Assembly: GCA_024372495.1 (NCBI GenBank)
Contig: CP099977.1
Span: forward strand, 806,001-870,000
Reading direction: 5' to 3'
From: Pseudarthrobacter sp. Fe7
GTDB taxonomy: Bacteria > Actinomycetota > Actinomycetes > Actinomycetales > Micrococcaceae
Length of the DNA: 64,000 nt
How positions within the stretch are numbered: the first letter of the stretch is position 1; each line of letters starts with the position of its first letter. This document shows, piece after piece, positions 19,111-29,061 of this stretch. The notes beneath the pieces are model-generated. The model ran no database searches. It was not told the DNA's origin and worked only from the letters and a program-made list of their open reading frames with translations. The translations under genes and the position numbers were made by a program.

Positions 19111-20553
19111 TTACTTGGCCTTTGCCGAACCCTTGGGCACGAACAGTGTCTCCGCCTGCTCCAGGGACATGCCGTTGGTCTCCGGCACCTTGAACATGAC
19201 AAAGAAGAAGGACGCGGCGGCAAACAGGGCGTACAGGGCGTAAGTCAGCGGCAATGACGCGGAGGCCATCACCGGGAAGCTCAGGGTGATCACGAAGTTG
19301 GCCACCCACTGCGCGGCCGCCGCAAGGCCCAGGGCCCGGGCGCGGATCCGGGACGGGAAGATCTCGCCCAGGAGCACCCACACGAGCGGACCCCAGGACG
19401 CACCGAAGCTGACCACGAAGATGTTGGCTGCCACCAGGGCCACGGGGCCCCACGCGCCGGGGAGGGTGATGTTCTCACCGGAGCCGGTGGCAGACGAGAA
19501 CGCCAGGGCCATGGCGCCCAGGGACACGGCCATTCCCACGGAACCGGCCAGCAGGATGGGCCGGCGGCCCACCCGGTCAACCAGCGCAATGGCCACCAGG
19601 GTGACCAGGATGTTGGTGATGGATGTTGCCACCGAGATGGCCAGGGAGTCCTTCTCCTGGAAGCCCACCGCCTTCCACAGGGTGGTGGAGTAGTAGAAAA
19701 TCACGTTGATTCCCACGAACTGCTGCAGCACGGACAGGATGATGCCCACCCAGACCACTGCCTGCAGGCCCAGGGTCTTGCCGCGCAGCGATCCCTTTTG
19801 GCCGGCCACCTTGTCCTCCTCGATGGCCTCGCGGATATCGCGGATATGGCGGTCCGTGTCCTCCGCGGGTGCGATCGAGTCGAAGATCGTCCGGGCCTCA
19901 TCCACCTTGCCCTGGAAAACCAGGAACCGCGGGGATTCGGGCAAGGTGAAGGCAACCCAGCCGTACACGACGGCCGGGACGGCGGCAGCGAGGAACATCC
20001 ACCGCCACGCCTCAATACCCAGCCAGAAGGACTGGCCTGCGCCGCCTGCGCTGGTGGCGAAGAGCGCGTCGGAGAGGAGGGCGGCAAAGATGCCGGTGGT
20101 GATGGCAAGCTGCTGCAGGGATGCGAGGCGGCCTCGGACCTTCCGCGGCGAGATCTCGGAAATGTAGGCCGGTGCGATCACGGACGCGAGCCCGATGCCC
20201 AGGCCGCCCACCAGGCGCCAGAACACCAGGTCCCACACGCCGAACGCGAATCCGGTGCCGATGGCGCTGACCAGGAACAGCAGCGCGCCCAGCTTCATGG
20301 CCGGAATGCGGCCGTAGCGGTCAGCCACCTTGCCGGCCAGGAAGGCTCCGGCCGCACAGCCCAGCAGGGCGATGGCCACGGCAAAACCGGTCACTGACTC
20401 CGACAGGGCAAATTCTTCCTTCATGGCGTCCACGGCCCCGTTGACCACGGACGAGTCGAAGCCGAAGAGGAATCCGCCCACCGCCCCCGCAAGTGCCAGC
20501 CAGATCACCCGCTGCGGTATCCCGGTATTGGTCTGCTCCTGTGCAGTGGGCAT
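19111..20553 (-). CDS. MFS sugar transporter, sugar porter family
   Basis: Twelve-helix sugar:proton symporter of 480 residues, intact. The sugar porter signatures are visible: RYGRIP after helix 2 (DRYGR), RLVGGLGIGLASVIAPAYISE with the PxYISE motif, PESPRFL before the central loop, QQFVGINVIFYYS in helix 7 and VPETNG at the end. ATG 20553 is the start of the conserved N terminus. Substrate likely a hexose or pentose such as glucose, xylose or galactose; not decidable here. Confidence 0.93.
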   Translation of the reverse strand: MPTAQEQTNTGIPQRVIWLALAGAVGGFLFGFDSSVVNGAVDAMKEEFALSESVTGFAVAIALLGCAAGAFLAGKVADRYGRIPAMKLGALLFLVSAIGTGFAFGVWDLVFWRLVGGLGIGLASVIAPAYISEISPRKVRGRLASLQQLAITTGIFAALLSDALFATSAGGAGQSFWLGIEAWRWMFLAAAVPAVVYGWVAFTLPESPRFLVFQGKVDEARTIFDSIAPAEDTDRHIRDIREAIEEDKVAGQKGSLRGKTLGLQAVVWVGIILSVLQQFVGINVIFYYSTTLWKAVGFQEKDSLAISVATSITNILVTLVAIALVDRVGRRPILLAGSVGMAVSLGAMALAFSSATGSGENITLPGAWGPVALVAANIFVVSFGASWGPLVWVLLGEIFPSRIRARALGLAAAAQWVANFVITLSFPVMASASLPLTYALYALFAAASFFFVMFKVPETNGMSLEQAETLFVPKGSAKAK

Positions 20554-20698
20554 GGTTCTCCCTGCGTTTGGGGGTTTATGGATGCGGTGCGGACGTCGTC
20601 GGCTGCGGTACCGGCCGGAAGGGCCGGCGCACACGCGCTAAACAGTGTGGCACGTCACCGCCGCAGGTTCCACTTGGCGGCGCCTCCCCGGAAAGAAC

Positions 20699-20734
20699 AA
20701 CGACGACGGCGGGCCGAGCCGCCGTCGTCGTTTT
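20699..20734. terminator. Terminator hairpin downstream of the EmrB-type gene
   Basis: 14-bp perfect stem (AACGACGACGGCGG at 20699-20712, complement at 20719-20732), 6-base loop, TTTT at 20731-20734. It lies between the start of the sugar porter and the end of the EmrB-type gene, both on the minus strand, so it most likely ends the latter. Confidence 0.85.
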
Positions 20735-20754
20735 AAGTCCCTGCGTTCCCGCGT

Positions 20755-22418
20755 CTAGTGCGCCGGAATCTGCATGCTGTCGTCGTCCTGCGGGGTTGCC
20801 TTCTGGTCGGTCAGCTTCTTCCGGGGAAGGGCGAAGCTGATGAGGAACGCCAGCCCCGTCAGGGCCGCGGCCGTAAGCATCACCGTGTCGATGGACGTGG
20901 CGAACCCTTCGGTAATGGGCCGGGTCAGGGTGCTGTTGGCCGTGTGCAGCCGCTGGTGTCGTTCAGCGAGTCGTTGGACGCGCCGTTCTTGAAGAAGTCG
21001 TACAGCTTCGCGTTGGCCGGGTCCGACGCGACGGCGGGGTCCTTCAAGACTGCCAGGTAGGCGGGATCCGTGGCGGCGGACTTCATGCCGTCGGCGATCC
21101 GGTTGGCGGCCAGGCTGAAGAGCATGGAAATGAAGACGGCGGTTCCCACCGCGCCGCCCATGGAGCGGAAGAACGCTGCCGAGGAGGTTCCCACGCCCAT
21201 GTCCCGCGGCGGTACCGAGGTCTGCATGGCCAGGGTGAGCGGCTGCATGCAGAAGCCCAGGCCGACGCCGAAGAACACCGCGATCAGGCCCGGCACCCAC
21301 AGTCCGGTGTCCACGCCCAGCGAAAAGCCCATCACCAGGGCGGCCGCGGTCAGGATGCCCGTACCCATGATGGGGAAGATGCGGAACGTGCCGGAGGCGG
21401 AGATGGTGCGGCCCGCCGTGATGGAACCGAAGAGGATGCCCACGGTGAAGGTAATCATCATCAGGCCGGCCTCGGTGGGGGTCAGGCCCTTCACCAGCTG
21501 CAGGTACATGGGCAGCATGGCGATGGCGCCGAACATGCCGATGCCAATGATGAAGTTCAGCAGCGAGGACAGCCCGAACGTGACGTTGTGGAAGAGGCGA
21601 AGCGGGATCAGTGCGTAGTCGCCGGCGCGCTTTTCCGCCAGCAGGAACCAGGCAATGCCAACTACGCCCAGGCCATAGCAGAGGAACGAGTTCAGTGAGG
21701 TCCAGCCCCAGGTGCGGCCCTGTTCGGCCACCAGAAGCAGCGGAACGATGGCCACAGTGATCGCAGCGGCGCCCCAGTAGTCGATCTTCTGCTTCAGGTG
21801 CTTGGCGGGCAGGTGCAGGAACAGGAACACGACCGTCAGTGCGGCCAGGCCGATGGGGATGTTGATGAAGAACACCCAGCGCCAGCCGTCGAAGCCCAGG
21901 ATGTTGGCGGAGCCGGCGAACGCGCCGCCCACTACGGGGCCCAGGACGGAGGAGATGCCGAAGACCGACATGAAGTAGCCCTGGAACTTGGCACGGTCCT
22001 TGAGCGAGACGATGTCGCCGATGATGGTCAGCGCAAGGGCCAGCAGGCCGCCGGCACCCAGGCCCTGGATGCCGCGGGCAACAGCAAGCTCGGTCATCGA
22101 GTGCACGGACCCGGCGTAGAGCGAGCCCACCAGGAAGACGCCGATCGCGCTCAGGTACAGCGGACGGCGTCCGAAGATGTCGCTCAACTTGCCATAAAGG
22201 GGAGTGCTGACGGTGGAGGTGATCAGGTACGCGGTGGTGGCCCACGCCTGCAGGGAGAGCCCGTCCAGATCGTTGGCGATGGTGTAGATGGAGGTGGAGA
22301 CGATGGTCTGGTCAAGGGATGCCAGGAACATGCCCAGCATGAGGCCCACCATCACGGTGACGATCTGGCGTTGCGTCAGGGCTTCTCCGGCACCCGGCGC
22401 GGCAGTGGATTTGGACAT
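20755..22418 (-). CDS. EmrB/QacA-type multidrug MFS exporter (14 helices), frameshifted near the end
   Basis: Drug:proton antiporter of the DHA2 group, about 554 residues. The motif LASLDQTIVSTS in helix 1, KLSDIFGRRPLYL after helix 2, GIQGLGAGGLLALA and GPVVGGAF motif C are seen. The frame breaks near 20950-20956, where one base is missing; restoring it continues the last helix to stop at 20755. The corrected codon may be TGG, which would make this another damaged AGCT. Start ATG 22418. A good operator lies in the upstream gap, but no regulator gene sits beside it. Confidence 0.9.
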
Positions 22419-22453
22419 GGATGCTCCAAGGGGAAGAAAAGGATATAAGCAGC

Positions 22454-22476
22454 GATAGTTGCTTTCAGTAACTATC
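22454..22476. promoter_or_regulatory. Operator-like palindrome upstream of the EmrB-type gene
   Basis: GATAGTT (22454-22460), nine bases, AACTATC (22470-22476). It is an AT-rich palindrome in GC-rich DNA, 36 bases upstream of the exporter start. It is typical of TetR/MarR control of drug exporters; the regulator is not in the neighbourhood. Confidence 0.65.
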
Positions 22477-22540
22477 TTACCGGTACTTTCTATTCCCCAC
22501 CCCGCGTATTTTGTCAGCGAAGCTTTTGGCGGCCCTTACC

Positions 22541-23035
22541 TTACGGCTCCACGAGGATGCCGTCCGGGTCGCACCAGATGGTAGCTCCGGGGCGGAAGGT
22601 CACGCCGTCGATCACCACGTCCACGTCAACCTCGCCGACGCCGGCCTTCTGGCTCTTCCTGGGGTTGCTGCCGAGGGCTTTGACGCCGAGGTCCAGTTCC
22701 GCGATTGCCAGCCGGTCGCGGATGGCTCCATTGATGACCACGCCGGCCCAGCCGTTGGCCACGGCGCTCTCGGCGATCATGTCCCCCATGAGGGCAGTGC
22801 CCAGCGAGCCGCCGCCGTCCACCACCAGTACCGCTCCGTTTCCGGGCGAGCCGAGCGTCGACTTCACCAGGGCATTGTCCTGGAAACAGCGGATGGTCCG
22901 GACCGGGCCGCTGAAATGGGACCGGCCGCCCAGGCACTGGAACTGCAGGGAGACGGACGCCAGCCCGTCGCCGCGCTCGTCGTAGAGGTCTGCGGTATTG
23001 ACCGCTGCGCCTTCTGCCGGGGTGGGTGCGCTCAT
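22541..23035 (-). CDS. RraA-like protein (RNase E inhibitor fold / 4-hydroxy-4-methyl-2-oxoglutarate aldolase family)
   Basis: 164 residues, intact. The family core GGSLGTALMGDMIAESAVANGW, INGAIRD and KALGSNPRKS is clear, and the Gly-Asp pair with the Arg-Asp of INGAIRD is the metal/substrate site used by HMG/CHA aldolases. In actinobacteria such proteins are usually named ribonuclease E activity regulator RraA, but aldolase activity is equally possible. ATG 23035 follows AAGGAGATCC. It is divergent from an MFS gene. Confidence 0.88.
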   Translation of the reverse strand: MSAPTPAEGAAVNTADLYDERGDGLASVSLQFQCLGGRSHFSGPVRTIRCFQDNALVKSTLGSPGNGAVLVVDGGGSLGTALMGDMIAESAVANGWAGVVINGAIRDRLAIAELDLGVKALGSNPRKSQKAGVGEVDVDVVIDGVTFRPGATIWCDPDGILVEP

Positions 23036-23152
23036 CTGGATCTCCTTGGTACTCAGGCATCGTGGACCGGCGGACAGATGCCCGGGCGGCAAGATATCGC
23101 CCACGATAGTCTGGTTCCACCGCCAACCGGCCGCATCAGGGGAGCCAAGCCA

Positions 23153-24439
23153 ATGAGTCTGTCCGACACGCCCGCGCCATTGGAGCGCGCCACCGCAGGG
23201 GAAGGAACGACGGCGGCGCTCGCCGAGCCGGTGCAGAAGGTCACGGCCCGCTGGGTGACCGGGCTGGTACTGGTGAACGTGGGCATCAACGCCGCCTTCT
23301 TCGGGCCCATCAACATCTTCATCGGCCAGCAGGCCATCAGCATCGACGCGCCGGGCAAGGAAGCCATCCTCTCGCTGGTCACAGCCTGCGGCGCAGCCGT
23401 GTCACTGGTGGCCAACCCGCTCTTCGGGGCGCTCTCGGACCGGACAACCTCGCGTTTTGGCCGGCGGGCCCCGTGGGTGCTGGCCGGCGCGGTGTTGGCC
23501 ACTGCGGCACTGGTGGCCCTGTCCTTCTCGGGCGCCGTGGCGCTGATGGTGCTGTTCTGGTGCCTGGTGCAGCTGGGAGCAAACGCCGCCTACGCTGCCA
23601 TCACGGCGGCGGTTCCGGACCGGGTGCCCGTGGTCCAGCGTGGGGGAGTGGGCGGGCTCGCGGCCATGGGCCAGACCCTTGGCATCCTGACCGGAGCCGT
23701 CTTCGGCGCGGTGGTCTCGGGCAACTTCATGGTGGGCTACTGGCTGTGTGCGGGCGCCCTGCTGCTGTCCGTGCTGCCGTACCTGTTCCACCGGAACGAC
23801 CCGGCACTGCCCGGGGATGCCCACAGCAAATTCCGCATCGGCAGCTTCCTCCGTGGCTTCTGGATCAGCCCGCGGCGCTACCCGGACTTCGCGTGGGCCT
23901 GGCTGACCCGCTTCCTGGTCAACGTGGGCAACCAGCTGACCATCGTCTACCTGCTCTTTTTCCTGCGGGACATCATCCACTACGAGGATCCGGCCGCGGG
24001 GGTGCTGGTCCTCACCGGCATCTATGCGGTGATGGTGATGATCACTGCCGTGCTGGCAGGCCCCTGGAGCGACCGGGTGGGCAGGCGGAAGCCGTTCGTT
24101 ATCGGATCTTCCGCCACCATTGCCATGGCCGGCGCCATCATGGCGTTCTTCCCTGTCTGGCCGGGCGCGCTCGCCGGTGCGGCCGTCCTGGGTGTGGGGT
24201 TCGGCGCGTACCTGGCCGTGGACTTTGCGCTGCTGACCCAGGTCCTGCCGTTCGCCGTCAGCCGCGGCAAGGACATGGGCGTCATCAACGTGGCCAACTC
24301 GCTGCCGCAGGTGGTTGCCCCGGCACTGGCACTCCTCGCCGTGACCCACTGGGGCGGCTACCGGGCATTGTTCCTCACCGCGGCGGTCATCGGCCTGCTG
24401 GGTGCCGTCTTCGTGGTGAAGATCAAGGGCGTCGACTGA
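23153..24439 (+). CDS. MFS transporter
   Basis: Integral membrane carrier of 428 residues with about 12 helices, intact. Motif A appears twice: FGALSDRTTSRFGRRAPW after helix 2 and PWSDRVGRRKPF in the second half, a pattern also seen in sugar or glycoside carriers with a duplicated fold. ATG 23153 follows AGGGGAGCC. It is divergent from the RraA-like gene and followed by a TetR-family gene. Substrate unknown. Confidence 0.85.
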   Translation: MSLSDTPAPLERATAGEGTTAALAEPVQKVTARWVTGLVLVNVGINAAFFGPINIFIGQQAISIDAPGKEAILSLVTACGAAVSLVANPLFGALSDRTTSRFGRRAPWVLAGAVLATAALVALSFSGAVALMVLFWCLVQLGANAAYAAITAAVPDRVPVVQRGGVGGLAAMGQTLGILTGAVFGAVVSGNFMVGYWLCAGALLLSVLPYLFHRNDPALPGDAHSKFRIGSFLRGFWISPRRYPDFAWAWLTRFLVNVGNQLTIVYLLFFLRDIIHYEDPAAGVLVLTGIYAVMVMITAVLAGPWSDRVGRRKPFVIGSSATIAMAGAIMAFFPVWPGALAGAAVLGVGFGAYLAVDFALLTQVLPFAVSRGKDMGVINVANSLPQVVAPALALLAVTHWGGYRALFLTAAVIGLLGAVFVVKIKGVD

Positions 24440-24570
24440 CCTGCGGGGGCCTGTTGGTAAGGCCGCTGACTAATTAGGGCATGGACCTGTGCCGTATAGT
24501 TGAACCGGGCTGCAGGGCGGTATGGAAGTGGGGGCGCTCCTGGCCGCAGTCCCTTCAACACAACCCCGGA

Positions 24571-25185
24571 ATGCTGATGCCCGAGACTTTTTCAGACCAT
24601 CCGCCCATGGCCGCCAGGCCTTCCGCTCCACGCCAGCGCCTCCGCTACGCACGGATCCTGGACACCGCCGCAGGGTTTGCCCGCACGGGACTCGATGCAG
24701 TGGAACTCTCCGAGGTCGCAGAAAAAGCAGACGTGCCGCTGGGCACGCTCTACCGCTACTTTCCGTCCCCCACCCACCTGATGCTGGCGCTGTACCGGCA
24801 GCAGCTGGACGAGCTGCAGGCCGGCTCCCGCGGCTCCTCCCCGCGCTTCCGGGGCCGGGCACTCTCCGGCCTGCTGATGGAGATCTTCCATATGCGCGTC
24901 ATGCAGCCTGCGGTGGAGCAGTGCCTGAGCCGGGGCGTGTACCTCCCGGAAAAGGACACCACCGAGCTCCTGCGCGAGATCGATGCGCTGAGTGAGAAGC
25001 TCGTGGCCGGCGCCTGTGGCGACGCCGTGGGAGCACGGGTCCTCCTCCTGACAGTCACTGGTCTGGTCCAGTCCGTGCGCAACCGCCGGCTGTCCCTCTT
25101 CGAAGCCGAGGAAGACCTCAAGAAGGCCTGCGGTCGGCTGTCGCCCGCTGCCGAATCCGAGTTAACAGTGGGCCGATCCGCGTAA
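24571..25185 (+). CDS. TetR-family transcriptional regulator
   Basis: About 204 residues. The HTH (LSEVAEKADVPLGTLYRYFPS) is clear and the C-terminal ligand domain is poorly conserved. Two close ATGs exist, 24571 and 24577; upstream in-frame sequence to 24481 does not look coding. It could control the MFS gene just before it or the malic enzyme after it. Nothing in sequence decides the ligand. Confidence 0.88.
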   Translation: MLMPETFSDHPPMAARPSAPRQRLRYARILDTAAGFARTGLDAVELSEVAEKADVPLGTLYRYFPSPTHLMLALYRQQLDELQAGSRGSSPRFRGRALSGLLMEIFHMRVMQPAVEQCLSRGVYLPEKDTTELLREIDALSEKLVAGACGDAVGARVLLLTVTGLVQSVRNRRLSLFEAEEDLKKACGRLSPAAESELTVGRSA

Positions 25186-25473
25186 CTGGTCTAGACCAAA
25201 GCCGCATTAAATCCGCCATAATCATGTGATGCGGGCCACAATACGTCTTGCCTAAACGTTTTGTCGGGCCATGTCGCTGTCAAGAGGGGCCGGAGGCCGC
25301 GTGCACCGCTGCCTACCATGGAGGCACAGGAGCGGCAGGGCGGAAACATCCCCGGCGTTCCCGCGGACCCGCCACCCCTGGGTTTCCTGTCGCACTACTT
25401 TTCCATGCTGGGGCCCGGCCGGGCTCCAGCCCCATGTGCCGTGCGCCCACGGCAAGCACCAGGAGACAACGAC

Positions 25474-26674
25474 GTGTCCATTGACGCATTCACCGCCACC
25501 GACAATTCAGCAGCTACGGCCCTGACCGAGGACGAGATCTTCGGCGCCCACAAGGGCGGCAAACTGTCCGTCACCAGCACTGTTCCGCTGTCCAACAAGC
25601 GCGACCTGTCCATCGCCTACACCCCTGGTGTGGCAGAGGTCAGCCGTGCCATCCACGCCAGCCCCGAACTCGCCCGGACGCTGACCTGGGCCGAGCGCCT
25701 GGTGGTTGTTGTCAGCGACGGCACGGCCGTCCTGGGCCTTGGCAACATCGGTGCCAGCGCCTCCCTGCCCGTCATGGAGGGCAAGTCCGCCCTTTTCAAG
25801 ACCTTTGGTGACCTTGACTCCATCCCGCTGGTCCTCAACACCACCGACGTCGACGAGATCGTGGAAACCCTGGTACGGCTGCGGCCCAGCTTTGGTGCCG
25901 TAAACCTCGAGGACATTTCGGCGCCGCGCTGCTTCGAGCTCGAGGAAAAGCTGATCGAGGCCCTGGACTGCCCCGTCATGCACGACGACCAGCACGGCAC
26001 AGCCGTGGTTGCCCTTGCCGCCCTGACAAACGCCGCCAAAGTGACCGGCCGCGGCCTGGAGGAGCTAAAGGTGGTGGTGTCGGGTGCCGGTGCCGCTGGC
26101 ATCGCCGTGGCCGAAATCCTGCTCGCAGCCGGTATCACCGACGTCGTCCTGCTGGATTCCCGTGGTGTCATCAACAGTGGCCGGGCAGACCTCGCCGCCG
26201 ATTCCACCAGCAAGAAGGCCGACATCGCGGCCCGCAGCAACCCCCGTGGTGTTGCCGGTGGCCCGGCTGAGGCGCTGGCCGGAGCTGACGTCTTCATCGG
26301 CGTGTCCTCTTCCAAGGTGGATGAGGCCCACCTTGCCTCGATGAACAAGGACGCAATCGTGTTCGCGCTGTCCAACCCGGACCCCGAAGTCCTGCCCGAG
26401 GTTGCCGTGAAGTACGCCGCCGTGGTGGCCACAGGCCGCAGCGACTTCCCCAACCAGATCAACAACGTCCTTGCGTTCCCGGGCATCTTCCGGGGCGCAC
26501 TCGATGCCGGGGCCCGCCGCATCACCCCGGCCATGAAACTTGCAGCGGCGCGCGCCATCGCCGAGCCTCGCGGCCGAGGACCTTTCGGCTGACTACATCG
26601 TCCCCAGCCCGCTGGACCCGCGGGTGGCTCCCGCGGTCACCGCTGCCGTGGCAGCGGCGGTGGAGGCGGAGTAG
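25474..26674 (+). CDS. NAD(P)-dependent malic enzyme, frameshifted near the end
   Basis: Oxidative decarboxylation of malate to pyruvate, linking the TCA cycle with pyruvate. 399 residues after correction, the length of the short bacterial form. Motifs: AYTPGVAEV, GLGNIGASASLPVMEGK, the metal-binding DCPVMHDDQHGTAVV and the nucleotide loop VSGAGAAGIA. The frame breaks at 26564-26568 (AGCCT for AGCT; AIAELAAEDLS after correction), dropping the last 36 residues. GTG 25474 follows AGGAG at 8 bases. The 288 bases before it hold no gene; a promoter is likely near 25200-25260. Confidence 0.93.
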
Positions 26675-26695
26675 GCCTCCCTGCCTGGAAACCCC

Positions 26696-26735
26696 GACGG
26701 CGGTGCCTCCTTCAGCTGAAGGAGGCACCGCCGTC
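26696..26735. terminator. 40-base perfect palindrome, terminator after the malic enzyme gene
   Basis: Arms of 20 bases (26696-26715 and 26716-26735) with no loop bases beyond the turn, centred on CAGCTG. It lies 21 bases after the stop and 32 before the next gene. Confidence 0.85.
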
Positions 26736-26767
26736 GTGCGTTAACCCCGCGCCCTAGACTGGGCAGC

Positions 26768-27274
26768 ATGAGCTCCGAAACCGTGGTGACCATCCTGTGC
26801 GGCCTGGCGATCCTGGTGGGGGTGGCCGGCATCATTATCCCCGTCCTGCCAGGAAGCGTCCTGGTCGGCTTGAGCCTGCTGGCATGGGCCATCTGGGGTG
26901 GCGCCGGGACCGTGGGATGGGTGGTCTTCGCGGTGGCCATGATCTTTGTCGCGGCGGGGATGACGGCCGGCGCTGTCCTCACGGGCAGGAAACTCAAACA
27001 GCATGCCATACCCAGCCGCAGTATCGTGGCTGCGCTCGTGGTGGGCGTGGCGGGCATGTTCATCATCCCGGTGGTGGGTCTCTTCGTTGGCTTCGCCGCA
27101 GGACTGCTGGCCACCGAATTCCTCCGGACACGGAACTTTCCCGCCGCCGCCAGGTCCAGGTGGGCGGCCCTGAAGGCCACCGGCCTGGGCATGCTTGCCG
27201 AATTCGGGCTTGCCTGCCTTGCCGCCAGCACCTGGGTGATCGGTGTGTGGATAGCGGCCGCCGGCGGTACGTAG
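26768..27274 (+). CDS. DUF456-family membrane protein
   Basis: 168 residues, mostly membrane helices, with the Gly-zipper pattern of DUF456 (IIIPVLPGSVLVGLS, GMTAGAVLTGRKLKQHAIPSR, IIPVVGLFVGFAAG). The molecular function of the family is unknown. The start ATG 26768 is the first after the malic enzyme terminator. The next gene begins 38 bases on, so they may be co-transcribed. Confidence 0.85.
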   Translation: MSSETVVTILCGLAILVGVAGIIIPVLPGSVLVGLSLLAWAIWGGAGTVGWVVFAVAMIFVAAGMTAGAVLTGRKLKQHAIPSRSIVAALVVGVAGMFIIPVVGLFVGFAAGLLATEFLRTRNFPAAARSRWAALKATGLGMLAEFGLACLAASTWVIGVWIAAAGGT

Positions 27275-27312
27275 CCGCCCGGCCTCCCCGGGCTGCCGGT
27301 TAGCATGGAAGG

Positions 27313-28291
27313 ATGAGCGCCGGGGACACCGCACCGATTTACTGGGACAGCCGCGACCTTACCCCCTTCGGACAGGCACAGCTGCGCACCCCTGTCCACG
27401 ATCTTGCCGGGGGAGTGGGTGGGCTGCTCACCGGCGTCCTGGGCGGACGCAACCCCGCACTGCTCTCCATCGACGGAGAGGTGCCGCGGCTCAAGCGGCT
27501 GCTTCCCAAACCGGCCAAGGCGGTCCACGAAGCCGTCTTCACCAGCCGCGAGCCGGAGCGCCTGATCACCCTGGCGCGCGCCTACCCGGGATGGGCCGGG
27601 CTCTGCTACCTCATGGCCGGGCTGCTGGTGTACAAGCACGGCGGCCACCTGCGCGCGTCCGAGCTCCTCCAGCGGGGCCTCACCACCAGGAACGACGATG
27701 AAGCCAACAGGTACTCGTCCACCTACCTCACCAGGATCATCACCCGGATCGAGCCTGGCCGAGCGGGTGGAGATCCCCGTCCTCTTCAGCGAGGAATCAG
27801 TTTTCCTTGCCCTGGCCCACTCGTTGCGCGAGACCGGCCGCACGGAAGCGGCGCTGGACGCCCTGACGGGGCTTCCGCCGTCGCTCCCCATGGCCCTGGC
27901 GCGCTGCTCCGTTGCCCTTGGCCTGGGCCGGAGCCGCACCGTCATCGACTGGACGGAGGGATTGCTGAACGCGGATGACCTCTCTGCCGCCCTGTTGCTG
28001 GTGCGCGCCAGGGCGCTCCGGAGGGAAGGCCGGCTGGACGCGGCGCACCAGGCGATCGCCGAAGTCCTGCGCCGCCGCAAGACACACCTGGTGCTCCGCA
28101 ACGACGCCCTGACGGACCGGGCGCTGCTGGTGCTGGAATCAAGCCGCCGGTCCCTCAATCCGCGCGACTGGGGACGCCGACGCGGGGATGCCGAACCGCA
28201 GCGGGAACTCGAGGCGCCGGTGCCCATCCGCAAGGACGAGGAAATGCGGCGGATCTGGGAGCGGGACTGGAAGGAACTCAGCGGGGACTAG
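27313..28291 (+). CDS. Tetratricopeptide-like hypothetical protein, frameshifted
   Basis: 325 residues after correcting AGCCT at 27752-27756 to AGCT (IITRIELAERVEIP). The C-terminal two thirds are alpha-helical repeats of the TPR type (FLALAHSLRETGRTEAALDAL, LLLVRARALRREGRLDAAHQAI). There is no signal peptide or membrane segment. It probably acts as a protein-binding scaffold; the function is not known. Its end nearly meets the convergent LysE gene. Confidence 0.75.
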
Positions 28292-28313
28292 TCGGTGCGG
28301 GGGCTCAGTACAG

Positions 28314-28955
28314 CTAGGAACGGCTGGCCAGGAAGGGCAGCAGTTGCTCGCCGAGCAGCACGGTTCCCAGCGCCACCATGATGATACCGCTGGCCAGCGT
28401 CACCGCCCGGGCGGCACCGGGCCTGCTCTGCAGCAGCGTGCGTGAGAGCAGGGCCACCACCGTATAGACCAGGCCTGCCAGGGCCACGAACGTCATCCCC
28501 AGGAGCCCCGACTGGACCGGTACGGGCAGGGAGGCGTCGGTGCTGACGAACTGCGGAATGAGGGCCACGTAGAAGAGCAGGCCCTTGGGGTTGATGCCGC
28601 TGGTGCCCATGCCCTGCAGGAAGGTGCGCAGCTGGGTGCCGGGGCCGACGGCGGCGTCCGCGCTGAAGCTGGCGGCGCGCCAGGACCTGAGCGTTCCCAC
28701 CCCGAGCCACAGCAGGTAGCCGGCGCCGGCCAGGGTGATCCAGCCCAGGATGCCGGGCATTCCGGCCAGCACCGCGGCCAGGCCTGCCACCAGCAGGGCG
28801 GTGTGGAGGACGTAGCCGCCGCAGAGCCCGGCGACTGCGGGAACGAAACTCCGCTGCCGGAGGCCCGCCGCGATGGTGTAGGCCCAGTCCACTCCCGGCG
28901 TGCAGGCCAGGGCTGCGGCCACTACTAAAAAGGCCAGGAACAGCTGCGGATTCAT
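28314..28955 (-). CDS. LysE/RhtB-family amino acid exporter
   Basis: Membrane exporter of 213 residues with about six helices. Family motifs are the N-terminal CTPGVDWAYTIAAGL, GYLLWLGVGTLRS and GTSGINPKGLLFYVALIPQF. ATG 28955 is the conserved start. It is divergent from an Lrp/AsnC regulator 106 bases away, the standard arrangement in which the regulator senses an amino acid and switches on export. Confidence 0.92.
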   Translation of the reverse strand: MNPQLFLAFLVVAAALACTPGVDWAYTIAAGLRQRSFVPAVAGLCGGYVLHTALLVAGLAAVLAGMPGILGWITLAGAGYLLWLGVGTLRSWRAASFSADAAVGPGTQLRTFLQGMGTSGINPKGLLFYVALIPQFVSTDASLPVPVQSGLLGMTFVALAGLVYTVVALLSRTLLQSRPGAARAVTLASGIIMVALGTVLLGEQLLPFLASRS

Positions 28956-29061
28956 GGGGTTCTCCTGTCGAGGGGCTCTCAGGAGCAACCATAGGGAGAA
29001 TCCGGCCAAAAGTGCTGTCCGGTTTTCGCTCGCCCCGCGGCCCAGGCAGTACATTTATTGC

